Positions 11,091 to 22,637 of a stretch of 64,000 nucleotides of DNA are shown one piece after another. A model generated the notes under the pieces. It was given only the letters and a program-made list of their open reading frames with translations. It made no database searches and had not been told where the DNA came from. Numbering within the stretch: position 1 is the stretch's first letter; the number at the start of each line of letters is the position of its first letter. The position numbers and the translations under genes were made by a program. Source of the DNA: Pontederia crassipes (taxonomy: Eukaryota > Streptophyta > Magnoliopsida > Commelinales > Pontederiaceae); NCBI GenBank assembly GCA_030549335.1, contig CM060194.1, positions 70,716,077 through 70,780,076 on the forward strand, written 5' to 3'.

Positions 11091-12779
11091 TCTCATGAGA
11101 ATTCACATGGCAGGTTGAAAAGGAGTACATCTGCTGAAATCAACTCCTCTCCCCTCTTCCAAACCATCGCATTAAAGATCAGCATCTATTTCAAACATCA
11201 GCAGGGCCATGATTGCCATGGAAGCAACTCTTCTCCCCTGTTCCAAAGCCGAGTGGAGCCCTCAAAGCTCTAATCCTAGTTTTGTTTCGCCATTGCCATC
11301 ACCATCTGTCATTGAGGTTGTGGCATCCGGCAGCCCAGAGGAACCTCCTGAACCAATGGTCAAAGCTGGTCTCTGGCAAAAACTAGTGTCTCGTTGGAGG
11401 GAAGGTCGCACGCCACCAACCTGGTGACCTTCATCATATGTGAGAAAAAAACTATTTTTTTTGTGAAATTTCTCAAATTTTTTAGCATATTTTTCACTTT
11501 ACGATTTCAACGAGAGTTTCTTTATGTACGTGCCGTCAATGGATTTTGGAGTCCTGAAGAACATGCTAGATATTCAACAAAAAGCGTTTGAGAAATTGAT
11601 CCTTAAGCAGGTTTGTTTTCACTTTCTTCATACCAGAAATCAGATGCTACTTTGGGTTGCTGGCCTCCACGCACCTAAAATTTTGGTTCCAAGCTTTACT
11701 TGTGAAAGCTACTTGTTTGCACTTACATGTGTAAATTTATTAGTACAATGCAGCGAGCGCCCGAGAGAGTGATTCTTGATATTCCATATCTGATTTTACT
11801 CTTTTTGTAACACCTCACGATTTTATTAATATAGTAATTAGAATATTTGATGGATTGAAGGAAAAATTAAGTTCGTTGAGAGTAGGAATTATAATTAAAT
11901 CGAAATTAGATATTTCAATTGGATTTGAGATCTAAAAGAAAGTCTAATGGACATAAGACTCCCACATAAAAGAAGATTGAGAATTTTGACTTAAAAATAT
12001 TTCAATCATTAAAATAATATTTATTATTATTTTAATTTAAAATTTAGATGATAAATTATCATGAAATTAAATAATTCTGAAATTAGAGTAATGAAACTGT
12101 CATTTTAAGTTTTTGGTATGCTTTTGCTTTCAAGAGATGACAATGGAAGTAGCACCGGAGAAGTTATGAAAAAGGATAAAAAGAAATTTGAGTATAGATT
12201 AATTTTGATAAGTATGGTTATAGAATAATTAATTAAATTCGGATTTAATAAAATATGAATATTTAAGAGAGGGTAATTGATGATGAATGACCATGATCGA
12301 TGAAAAAATAGTCAAAGGTGCGATAGGAGTAAAAAACCCTATTTAAAAGTTATACATAGGGCCTAAAAAATTGCTAGGAGACATTATTTGCCTCCATAGA
12401 ATTCTGCACTACGAGTCTCTCTTTCCTTTTCATTTTCTCACAAACCAAGACACTTGGAAGTGTATGTGATATACCGTTACGAAGCCCCCTATAGAGGAGA
12501 ATAAAATTCAAGTGGTAGCTGAAGGTTTATGAATGTTAATAGGGAGTAATCATCGGCTAAAATCGCAACGTTCGTGCAGTCCACAGACAATAGAAACATA
12601 GTTAATTTTTCAACCAACTTAAGGTACATAGGGGGATCCCCGTGGTGTCAGTTTTTTGTGACATGACCCTCAGGACTCTTCTCAGTTATACAGAGATTAC
12701 ATTAATATATTATTTGCATGGATCGGATATCATAATGAAATAGATAGGACAAAAATGCAAATTCCTAATAGCGACAGAA

Positions 12780-13085
12780 CTTGGTCTGGGTTTTGTCTAA
12801 CATAGCCCGGGTAATGATTGGCACGGACTATGTTCCATAGAACTTGGATCGAATTGAATGAGAAAATGGATCGTGTTCCATGAACATGGCCCGTGTTGAA
12901 GACCTGACTCGGGTTATAAGAGAAATATGCCCTGGGTTATGGCATTAAAGTATGAATTGGAGAACCGGGCCAACTCGGCCTGGGTTAACATCACACTCGG
13001 TTCGAGTTTGGTTCGACTGAGGTGATTTATGAAGTTTGGAACACGATTTGGATTCCTCACGACACGGACCGAGTTCCAAAGAGTC
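12780..13085. repeat. ACTCGGCCTGGGTT-type motif cluster in the solo LTR
   Basis: At least ten degenerate copies occur, including ACTCGGCCTGGGTT near 12974, ACTCGGTTCGAGTT near 12996 and GACTCGGGTT near 12906. They are of the same type as the motif in the Athila LTR and untranslated region, although the surrounding sequences do not align by eye. Confidence 0.6.
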
Positions 13086-13488
13086 AAAAGTGTATTTTGA
13101 ATATTTAAATGTATGATTATCTATATTGTTTGACCTTGATTATATTATCGTGATACCTGATCATATTGTTATCATATCATAACATACTAATATCATTCTT
13201 GATTTACCCAAATCATATCTGATCATACATTATCATTGTATATGATCATATTATTATCATTTGACCTTATGGTTGATTATTGTATTGATCTATTGACATT
13301 GTTATTGATTGATTCTGATCAAATTGTCATCATATCTGATTGGTTATCATCATTGATTGTAATATTGATCCATAGATTTTCTGATCGGGTCATACTTAAC
13401 CTAAGATAAATATTTAATATAGGCATCTTAGGTAATTAAGATAAAAATTGAAAATTGTTGAGCCCATGTCTACTTATTGCTTATGGGA

Positions 13489-13725
13489 CAGATAGGGTCT
13501 TCGAACTAATATTGTGCCTGTGATTAATAGAGTCTTCAGGCTAATAATATGCTTTCGGGCTTGATAGGGCTTTCGGGCTAATTGCGCCTTCAGGTTGATA
13601 GGTCATTTGGGCTAATTGCATTGACGATTGATAGGGCCTTCGGGCTAACTGCACCTTCCGACTAATATTGTGCTTTCGGACTGATAGGACCTTCGGATTA
13701 ATTGCACCTTCGGCCTGATGGATAA
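13489..13725. repeat. Minisatellite of about 33-35 bp unit
   Basis: About seven degenerate units of the form GATAGGGCCTTCGGGCTAAT followed by TGCGCCTTCGGG repeat head to tail within the solo LTR. The copies diverge by several bases each, so the array is old. Confidence 0.75.
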
Positions 13726-15193
13726 TGAGTTGAATTGGGCAGGTAACGTAAATACTATGACTGTCTTGGGTATGGTCCTTCGTCCTCCAACATATCCGAA
13801 CTTATTGATTGATATGAAGTAATAAGGCATCCCTTAATAATAGAGAGCTTTCATATTACGCTCGAAAAGGTTGATTGTAACTCCAAAGATCAAATTGATA
13901 ATTGAATTGAACTGATAATTAATAATAGAATTGCACCCTAGTGTCTATGTACAATTGATTTCGCCCTAGTGACTGAAGGATAATCGAATTGTGCCTTTAT
14001 GGCTGATGAGTAATAAAATGTGGCATTTGTTCCTGATAGATGAATTGATAAATTATTAATATAATTGAATTGCTAATTATTATTGAGGCCTACATTGACA
14101 TTTCGCCAATTAAAAATTGATCAATTATTAATTATTAATTAAATGGTTAATTATCAAATTGTCGCCTTCATTGATCTATGACCAATTGATTATTAATTAA
14201 AGGTAATTGATATTGAATTGACAAATCGTTATTGAATTGAATTGAGATATTATTAATTTTGATAATCGAATTAAATTGAATTGTTCCATAGTGGCTGATG
14301 GATCATTGTTTATGCCCAAGTGGATGATAGATAATTGAATTATTGAATTGTAATAGAATTGATAATTAATAAATTGTTGATTATGGCTTTCACTGACATA
14401 TGGTCAATTGATAATTGATTTAAGATAATCGAATTGAATAGATATCGGTCATCAGTAATTGATGACATAGATAATCTCTATGATTGATCACATTATTTAT
14501 AATTTATTATTTATTACTAATTGTTTTTATTCGGATCAATCATATGTTGTTATGGATAATTATTTATTGATAATATTGATGTTATTTATTGATAGTATTG
14601 ATGTCAATATTGACCATGGTTCATATAATTATTATTATGGGTGATCCTATGTACCGAGTTATCTCATTGGGCTTTGTCCCTAAACTTGAATTCGTATAGG
14701 TGATGGTGATGACGACGGTGAGACGGGTGATATGCACATGAATATAGAGACCATTATTGTATAGATGTGGGTCCTAACCCATACATTATTGGATATTGTA
14801 TAAATGAATTTCGCATATTATATAAATTATTAAAAATTAAGTCTTCCACTATTGTAAACTAACATATTAATTGATAATATAAAATTAAGTGACATTGCCG
14901 AAATAGTCTTCTGGACAAGTAAAAGAAAAAAATCTCGGGATGTTAGACTTTTAGTTGCCTTCAACTGGCTAAGGATTCAAAGCCATGGGTAGTAGTTGCA
15001 TTGTATAGAGGTGCACATGCTCGTCATTTGAAATAATGTTGTATTTTGCATTTTTCTACCACCCTGAAATAAAGGGATGAATTAAGGCCACCTTTTTCCT
15101 TGTTCCAGGTACTGTGCTGCAGCATGCTTCTGTCATCTTACAAGGACATGGTATCTGCATACCTCGATAAGTCATGTTGTTCATATTGAATTT

Positions 15194-15700
15194 GATTGTT
15201 ATAATAGTGGAATATTTCTTGAGATGTATGATTTGATCAATGTTTGTTCGATGTCTGTTATACTATGAAATAAACATTTCTTTTGCTTGGTTGTGTATTC
15301 TTAGGTTCCATTTAAATCCGTGTATTCGTACTTTCCATTGTTTATGGGCATATGTCTATTGTCCTTTTCTTACAGTTGAATTTTTACTGCAATAACTTTA
15401 TAATATTCACTTTTAACGTTGAGAAATTTGACCTCTCCACATAGCAAAATCTCTCATGCGCTATTTTTTTGGTATTTTTTAATTATTTTGTTGACCCAAA
15501 TGTCATGTAAGCTGAAGATTTGAAATAAAATATTACAATAAATGAAGATAATAATATGGAAGCTAAATAAAGAAAAGTATATCAACCTTGGCACATAAAT
15601 GTCCATGCCTTAGTGCAATTCTCTAGGTCTCACAATAATTTCAAATACAATTAGATAAAATAAATGACTCATAATATCTCTAGATAACTAAGTGCACGCA
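15194..15700. other. Noncoding AT-rich stretch
   Basis: No coding, RNA or repeat signal stands out between the end of the possible gene and the next LTR-like region. The left limit of that LTR could not be placed. Confidence 0.4.
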
Positions 15701-16116
15701 ACTTTAGTTGTAGTCATCACACACACATCAACCTAACTCGCAAGCATATAACGTACATGTGGTGATCACACAGGGGAGCAAGCTGAATCATTAATATAAA
15801 GGTAAGTGTTAATTCGTAAAGGTCATGAAGATGATCCATAAGAAAATGCATGAAACAAACATATTTAAGAGATGTGATAATAAATTAGGGTGGATCATCA
15901 TTGTTCCATGTCTTTTGATTTTATTTTATTTCCATATTCATATTCATGTTCATCATTCATGTTCATAAGGACAAAATCCTTCCATTCATCTTTAATCATT
16001 TATTTCATTTCATCTTATCCATGAGTTAAAAGATCTATCCACTTTTTTAGAATATGTCATGCACACAAACGAGTGTGTAAACACCTAGCCATACATAATA
16101 TGGGCCAGTAGGGCAA

Positions 16117-16260
16117 AAAAATGATCTCACACAAGGCGGTAACATTATGAGGAATGACCTCACACAAGATGGAAATATTCGTAACAATTGGGATAACCTT
16201 ACACAAAGCGTAACATTCTAAGGAATGACCTCATGCAAAATGAAAACATCCTTGCTCAAG
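16117..16260. repeat. Short degenerate repeats around GGAATGACCTCACACAAG
   Basis: Four imperfect units with ATGAYCTCAYRCAA and following GTAACATT / GAAACAT blocks, spaced about 40-50 bp, lie inside the LTR-like region. Confidence 0.6.
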
Positions 16261-16499
16261 GAAAGTGACTCCCCGAGGATAGTACCGCAAAATGATATAC
16301 TCCTCGTCTAGGTAGGCATGATATTCCTCCATTTGACCTTTTATCTTTATTAACTTATTGAACTATCTTTTGATCACAAGAATCAATCAAGGCTATAGGA
16401 AGAAAAGGTGGCTCCATATCATTTTTAAATTTCTATCATTAAGTACCATTTAGGTGGATAGAGATTTGTCAAATCATGATATTTAAGTTAAGGTCATAT

Positions 16500-17890
16500 T
16501 CTCTCTGTCCATGAATCAGACATCCGAAAGGTCGAGCGTCGTCCTTTTGGGATTCATTTAGCGATCATCCGAGAGAAGTTCGGACGTCCGTTTAATTTGT
16601 GTCAATCGGTCAACCGAATTAGATTTAGTCATCTGTTATGAGTTCAACTTTGGGCCGTTTAGATGTCGTATATGAATTGGTCAAAAATTTGTTTGGTCCT
16701 CCATTATCATACACTATCGAGAGCTTTTCCAGCATGAATAGTCCATATCAGTCGCCCAAAATGATTTAGATTGATCGACTACTTATCATTGTTATTTTCA
16801 AGTCTCAACATTTTCTAGTTCGATCATTCGAACGAGTATCGAACTTTCGTTCTGGTCCATATCGATCGTCCGATACAATTTCAAACATCTGATATGATAG
16901 TCGTTATACTCTTGTCGATATGAATCGGACGCTCGAAAGGGTTTCGGACATCCATTTCAAATCGAAAGTGCCGCAGGTCACTGCGGATCCTTAAGTTTTC
17001 AATCAACTTTTCAATAAAAATATAGATCTAAACATCCCTAACATATTTCCTAAAACATGTCACAATGTAGAAGCCAAATCATATCAAAATCATTTCATTT
17101 GCATCAAGTACGTTCTCATGAATATAGATCTACAGTCCTATATTTTCTCATGCATCATAATACCTTTGAAACTTAGAATTTCATCACCATCCATAATAGG
17201 ATAATGTATCATATCTAAATCATAGAACAATCTTATCTTAATTACTCTAATTTGCATGAAATCTATTGTCAATCAATAAATCAAATGTAGCAAAGGAACA
17301 TACCTCTAACTCTTGACCAGAATCTTAGATCATGCAAAAGATCATATCAAATAACCTTGGGAAATTTCTAAAACATGATCGTTAACCACACAAGCACATA
17401 ATCACATCCTAATCCAGTCCTTAAGGCATGCAGTAATAGATCATATCCCGAATTAACACACCTTTTGGCGATCTTTTCATGTTCAGTTTCGATCGTGTCA
17501 TCCTCGTCGTTTGCGCCCAAGGAACCTGTCGGAGTCGCTCTGCTGTCCTCTGGCCGAGTCCAAGAAGAGAGCGAACAAAGACGAAAAGTGGTGAAGATGA
17601 GGAAATGGAAGAAGAAGAAGAAGAGAGGAGGTGATGCTTAAAGGGCATTCATTGAGAGGTTTTTTTGTACCATGAATGACAAGGATCATGACAGTTATCA
17701 AATCACTAAGCATTATTATGGTGTAACGAGGGAGAGAGATCAAAACCGATCTCTTCATCTTTCTATCCATTGCACTTCACTTCCGGACATTAAAAATGTT
17801 TCAGTTATCCGATAGTACGACGACTGAGCTGTCGATCCATCGCAATATCAAGTGAGCGCTCCAGTTTCGGACGTCCAAAGTCTGACATCA
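16500..17890. repeat. Dispersed CGGACGTCCG-type palindromic motifs
   Basis: A perfect CGGACGTCCG lies at 16581-16590, with related forms near 16515, 16560, 16925, 16945, 17783 and 17868, several preceded by TT or AGTTT. They are spread through a probable LTR and are separated by non-repeated sequence. Confidence 0.5.
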
Positions 17891-18169
17891 GCAATTTAAA
17901 AGTTTTGATTTCTTTTGAATTTTTGGTGTGTTACATTATAATGCCCATAGAAAAAGCATTCATACTCGAATCCTACACGAAGTAGGGTTTCTAATAAATC
18001 ATCTTTTCATCTAGTCCGTCTCTCTTTAATCTTGACATTGTGTCACGATGGTAGTGTTCACTACAACTACGGTGTACCTATCTCTATTCTTAGCACTATA
18101 TGTCTTAGGAGCGATTAATTCGATAACACAAATTTCTATCCTGCTCAATAAAAGTTAAGACATATATCA

Positions 18170-18990
18170 CGAATTTAAAATATAATACCTCCAATAAGAA
18201 CGTCATCATGACCTTGGTCTCGGTTGACCTCCATGTTGTAAGCAATATTCTTTAGTCTGATATTGACATCTCTAAAGTTCTGTTGCTGGTGGTTGTGTCG
18301 ATTCGATATTGAGCAATCTCTAGCAAAATGTGGAAGGCGCCGCAATGGATACATGTTTCGGCCTTTCATCGACAATCTCCGTCATGATTCTGTCCGCAAT
18401 TAGTACAAAGAGGTTTACTATACAGTTAATGTTGTGAGTCTCATTATGGTTCGTAAGGTCATGCTCGATCGTTGTGGCATTTGTCCTTTCCTGCTTGTTG
18501 ACGATCATCACCTTTCGGTTTGGCCGAATCAATTGGCCACATTGAATCTTTCTTCAGTTCTTCCCGTCGCATCTATATCTCTCTCTTGATCCTATTCACC
18601 ATGTGAACAACTCCATGGAGGTCCAGCTCTATCCCTGAGACAGCCCTCTCGCGGATGGTGAGGTGGAGGCCATCGAAGAACTGTTCAGCCCGGTCAGACT
18701 CATCTATGCGATCGGCGTTGTAACGCTCCAACTAGATGAATCTAGCATGGTATTCCTCCACTAACATGCTACCTTGGGCAGGTTCTAGAACTCCTTCTCC
18801 TTCCTTTTATAAGTCGGAGTATATTGTGCCTCGAACAGCTCCGCTCCCTGAAGCTAGCCTAGGGCCTTGAACTTTATCTCTAGTATTGTCTCCCACCAGT
18901 CACTAGCTCGATCGGTGAGCAAATGAATGGCATACAGGACCTTATGATTCTCGCGCATTGTGAAAAACGGAACATCCACTCCATGGTGCT
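18170..18990 (-). pseudogene. Gypsy gag remnant with zinc-knuckle region
   Basis: On the minus strand near 18960-18850 the translation reads LYAIHLLTDRASDWWETILE, then FEAQYTP near 18830, which is the retrotransposon Gag core (PF03732-like: DRAxxWWExxxE...F.xYTP). Further on, near 18380-18300, a degraded CxxCG..GHFARDC knuckle is split between frames. Stops and frameshifts are frequent. The matching pol is absent: the LTR-like sequence follows within 250 bp, so this is a deletion derivative. Confidence 0.65.
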
Positions 18991-19710
18991 GAGCCAACAG
19001 ATTGCCTCGTCATTATTTGTTATCCCTTTGAATTATGATAAATAAGATGAATTTTAATATTATATTTGATATCAAAGTGCCATGTGTTTGTAGTTGATGC
19101 ATATTAATATTTTATCATACATGATAGCATATTGTTGTCTTCTTGTTATGATGCATTGGAAGGCAGTGATTTTGTTAGCTCATTCAATCAATTCACAACT
19201 ATGATCACATTTTCCAACTGCAGCAGGTTAGGCGATATATGTAACATTGTTAAAGAAGAAATGCAAATTTAGTTAATTTATCAGCATCACATTTAGATGA
19301 AAACAATTACAGACAGCATGTTGGAAGAAGCCAGTGAAATGTCACACTACTTTAAGCTTGTGACATCTATTTTGAGGGTTAAGCTTGTGATATTCTTGAA
19401 GCTAGCTATGAATATTATCCGTACGAACAGGATAGAAGGCACACATACTTGGCGCAGATTAAAATAACAATTAGAATTACATACCATTTAAACTATTTTG
19501 CAATCTTCCATCTTTTGGAGAATAGGAGTTTTTTTAGTTGAATTGACAATTTAGTTTGCATATGTTTAGATGGGTGGAACATAATATTAAGGAACTGATA
19601 TAAAAATAAATTAATTTTAGCAAGTATTTAAATAAAAAAGTATTATTAATATAAAATATAATTTTATTGATTAATAAAAATAAAAGTATAAATTTCAAAA
19701 TTTTTATTAA

Positions 19711-19763
19711 AATATCTTGTTAAAAAATATATAATTTAAATATATTATATTTAACAAGATATT
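19711..19763. repeat. AT-rich perfect 14-bp inverted repeat (hairpin)
   Basis: AATATCTTGTTAAA at 19711-19724 is the reverse complement of 19750-19763, with an AT-rich, partly self-complementary 25-bp spacer. It may belong to a MITE, but no target duplication was identified. Confidence 0.55.
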
Positions 19764-21130
19764 AATTTTTTTGATAAAATGATAATTAATTAAATATTTT
19801 ATTTGTAATAGATATATTATATTTAATAAATATAATATTTTACATAATATTGCTAAGAGAGAAATTTTTAAAAGAGAAAAAGTTGAAAAGAAAAAAAAAT
19901 GTAAAGTCAAATAAGATGAAAAGATAAAATAAAATAACACGCCTGATTCCATAAAAAAAGTGGTCGAATCAGGATCTTGGGTCATGTGATCATGTTTTCA
20001 AGGTGGTTCTAATAACTTGATTTCACCCCGGGCCAGATCACGTCAGGGCATCCGTTTACTCTAATTTATTCAGCCAAAAAAAACTAAATTTAATATACTC
20101 CAAAATTTTGAATCGGCTGAGACTTTTTACTAGATTTCCGGGGTGAAAAAATACGTCTTTTTATATGGTATGTTTCAGAATTTTGTTGTAGTTTAATAGT
20201 GTAGATGTTAATAAGAATAAAGGATAGTCGAGTAAATGAAAAATAACAGAAAATATTGGTGGTACGCTTGTTTGGTCGAAAAGAATAAATTTAATATTTT
20301 TATAATAAAATATTTTACTATAAATAGTTTACATTTATTATTATAATAATAATATAAATTTATTATATAATAATATATAGTTAACTAATGAAAAATAAAA
20401 AATGGTGAAAAAAATGAAAAAGAAGAAGAATATCTTTATTCTTTTTTCAACCCGTTGAAAAAATAGTGGCTTCATTGTTTTCTAAGTAGTTTCATCTAAA
20501 ATGAAGTTTCATCGTGATAATCCTATTCTGCGAAACTATTTTCTAGATAGTTTCGTGAAAAATAAAATTTGACCATGATAATCCTATTCCGTATGATGTT
20601 TGGCTCTATTATCGAAAATATCGAAATATTCTTGTATTTATTCATGAACTAAAAGGGATTTTAGAATAACTTTTGAAACATTATAGTGGATTACTGGATC
20701 ATTTAAAAAGAGGAATGAATATGTGAAGCCCAAGGGTAGTAATCATATACAAGTCCAGAGCTAGAAATCAAGATTAAAGATGCATTTTCAATATTATTAT
20801 TTATCTAATGTAAATCTAAATAATTTTATTGTATACCATCAGCATCACTCTTGAGCAAAACTCATAATAAGTTTCACTATTTTTTTAATGTAATGCAGCT
20901 GATTTCTTTTACTAAAAATGGCGACTTATTTTACATTGGTAAAACTAAAACAAGATCCTGAAAATAACTTAATTATATAATATTTCACAACTGATTAAAA
21001 TAAATATTTGTAATTAGAGAAAAAAGAAATCGTATACAAGTTGGAAAGAAAAACCTTTTCAGTGTCGTAGCAAATTTCATGTCATATACAAAATTCAAAT
21101 TTTGTAACGTGCTTTCTATACAATACATGT

Positions 21131-21132
<2 letters not shown>

Positions 21133-21182
<50 letters not shown>
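21133..21182. repeat. (TA)25 microsatellite
   Basis: Uninterrupted TA dinucleotides over 50 bp. Confidence 0.95.
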
Positions 21183-21185
<3 letters not shown>

Positions 21186-22637
21186 CTCAATCACCTTTAG
21201 AAAGATATTTAGAAATTAACTGTTAATTTATTTTGAGAAAGATTGAGGCTCCAAAAAATTCAAAAAAGAAAGAAGAAAAGTAATTAAAGTTGAAATTGGT
21301 GCTCAAGTAGCATTTTTTTTTTTGAAGGAAAATTTACATGATTTGGTGAAAGTTGGTGGGATGATGGTGGTAGATGGTTGTTGTACCCGTGCATATTAAG
21401 TAGTTCCATCACCAATATACAAGTGTTTCGCAACTTATAAGTTGAAATATAATTGAAATATATGGCAAAAGGAGGTGAAAGGGAGAGGAAAGGAAATCTT
21501 TGAAATTAGTGGAAGTCAATGTTTGACAAATTTGAATACTAAATTAAAATTTAGTTTTTAGATGACCAAACTTTATAGGCTATTCCCATAAACCTATAAA
21601 TATATAAGTTCAATATTTTATTTCTAATATGTCATTATTCATTTTAATAAAAAATCTTTATTGATTTAGAAACACCATCTACCATTTTTTTCACATATTT
21701 AATTAAATAAGATTTCATTTAAAATAATCAAAACATAGTAAATAATATTTTAAAAATAATTCTCTTCAAAATAAGATATCATAGATTAATTTTCGTACTA
21801 TAAGATCATATCCACACAAATAATCTGGGACAAATCTGGACGTGCCGTCTTAACCAATATTTATTAACTTAATTACTCTCCCGATAGTCATTACAATAGT
21901 CTTTCAAATAAAAGGAATAAAAGGATTAAACAACTAAAAAAAGTAAATAAGTAAACATTGGAAGATCCCCTTCGTGCCGATCTAAATATCTAATGCATCC
22001 AATTGCCCAGCATTGTCTTATGGATATTCATAACTTTGATACATATTATGGAGACTTAGTTGTCAATGTTGAGCAAATACCACTACCATATGTGATCATT
22101 TTTTCCTTTTCTTTTTCCTATGATTTTTTTTTGTTATGATCAATATGCTTAACTAAAAAGACATATATGTATAAATTTTTAGATTACACGTTAAGTAGGA
22201 ATTAGGAGGCACACCAAATTTCAATTTGTACCAAAATTATGATACAATCTGATTTGCTTCGAATATCGTATTCCAACAAGATCTTCCTTATCCTTTTCAT
22301 TTATAAGAAGAATAGAATGTCATTCTTGGAAGTGACGGATATCAATAAAGTTCTTTTTTTTTCTAAAAAAAGTGAAAGAATAAGTAAAAATAATAATTTT
22401 CTAAATAATATAATATACCTTTGCCAAACCGGGAGCATATTCTCCATTCACATGTGTTGCTAGTAAAAACCGGGTCCACCTCAGAAGACTAGAAGCTTGT
22501 TCGAGCGAGGCCACCCGCCACACATATAGTAACCCGGGGGCTCTCCATTTAATACGTTCGCTCGCAGCCCATAAATAAGAAACGTACGCAAGAAAAGTAG
22601 AGAGGAAAAGGGGAGAGGAAAGAGAGAGCAAGTTGTG

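Larger units (their letters stand above)
11806..14947. mobile_element. Solo LTR (about 3.14 kb) of a Gypsy-type retrotransposon
   Basis: The unit begins TGTAACACCTCACGATTT and ends with AATCTCGGGATGTTAGA, imperfect inverted repeats with the TGTAACA/TGTTACA-type ends common in plant Gypsy LTRs; the last C has mutated to G. It is flanked by an exact 5-bp duplication CTTTT (11801-11805 and 14948-14952). There is no coding capacity. It contains a motif cluster (12780-13085), a minisatellite (13489-13725), and at 13860-14440 an AT-rich region with many TGATAATTGAATTG-like repeats. A single LTR with an intact duplication implies LTR-LTR recombination. Confidence 0.8.
11209..15193 (+). other. Possible split host gene, unrecognised, interrupted by a solo LTR in an intron
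   Basis: Three pieces can be joined in frame, but weakly. The first opens at 11209 (M-I-A-M-E-A-T-L-L-P), is Pro/Ser-rich and stays open to 11427. A candidate donor (GAAG|GTCGCA) and a candidate acceptor at about 11482 (TTTTTTAG|CA) lead into a frame with SLYDFNESFFMYVPSMDFGV and KNMLDIQQKAFEKLILKQ, ending at a good donor CAG|GTTTGT at 11610. After a 3.5-kb intron containing the 3.1-kb solo LTR, an acceptor TTGTTCCAG at about 15109 continues the frame for 27 codons to a TGA. I recognise no family. The composition and splice sites look gene-like, but this could be a decayed or captured fragment. Confidence 0.3.
15700..17935 (-). mobile_element. Decayed Gypsy LTR (minus orientation), left limit uncertain
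   Basis: On the minus strand the LTR would start at 17935 with TGTAACACACC, a usual Gypsy LTR start. It contains a minisatellite-like block (16117-16260) and repeated CGGACGTCCG-type motifs (16500-17000 and 17780-17890), an arrangement parallel to that of the solo LTR. The other terminus and target duplication were not found, so the lower coordinate is a guess. Confidence 0.4.
18991..22637. other. AT-rich intergenic region upstream of the DedA-like gene
   Basis: No supported gene was found. The stretch includes a small hairpin (19711-19763), a TA microsatellite (21133-21182), and short repeats around GATAATCCTATTC near 20516 and 20577. The 5' flank of the next gene becomes GC-richer from about 22430, consistent with a promoter or 5' untranslated region. 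Confidence 0.5.

Noticed and set aside
10644..11096. 150-codon frame apparently joining a new N-terminus to a Gag tail
   Set aside because: It crosses the junction between CACTA-related repeats and truncated Athila gag, so it is a chimera by chance.
15720..15780. CACACACATC stretch considered as tRNA or small-RNA gene
   Set aside because: No A- or B-box, cloverleaf or CCA-adjacent structure could be made.
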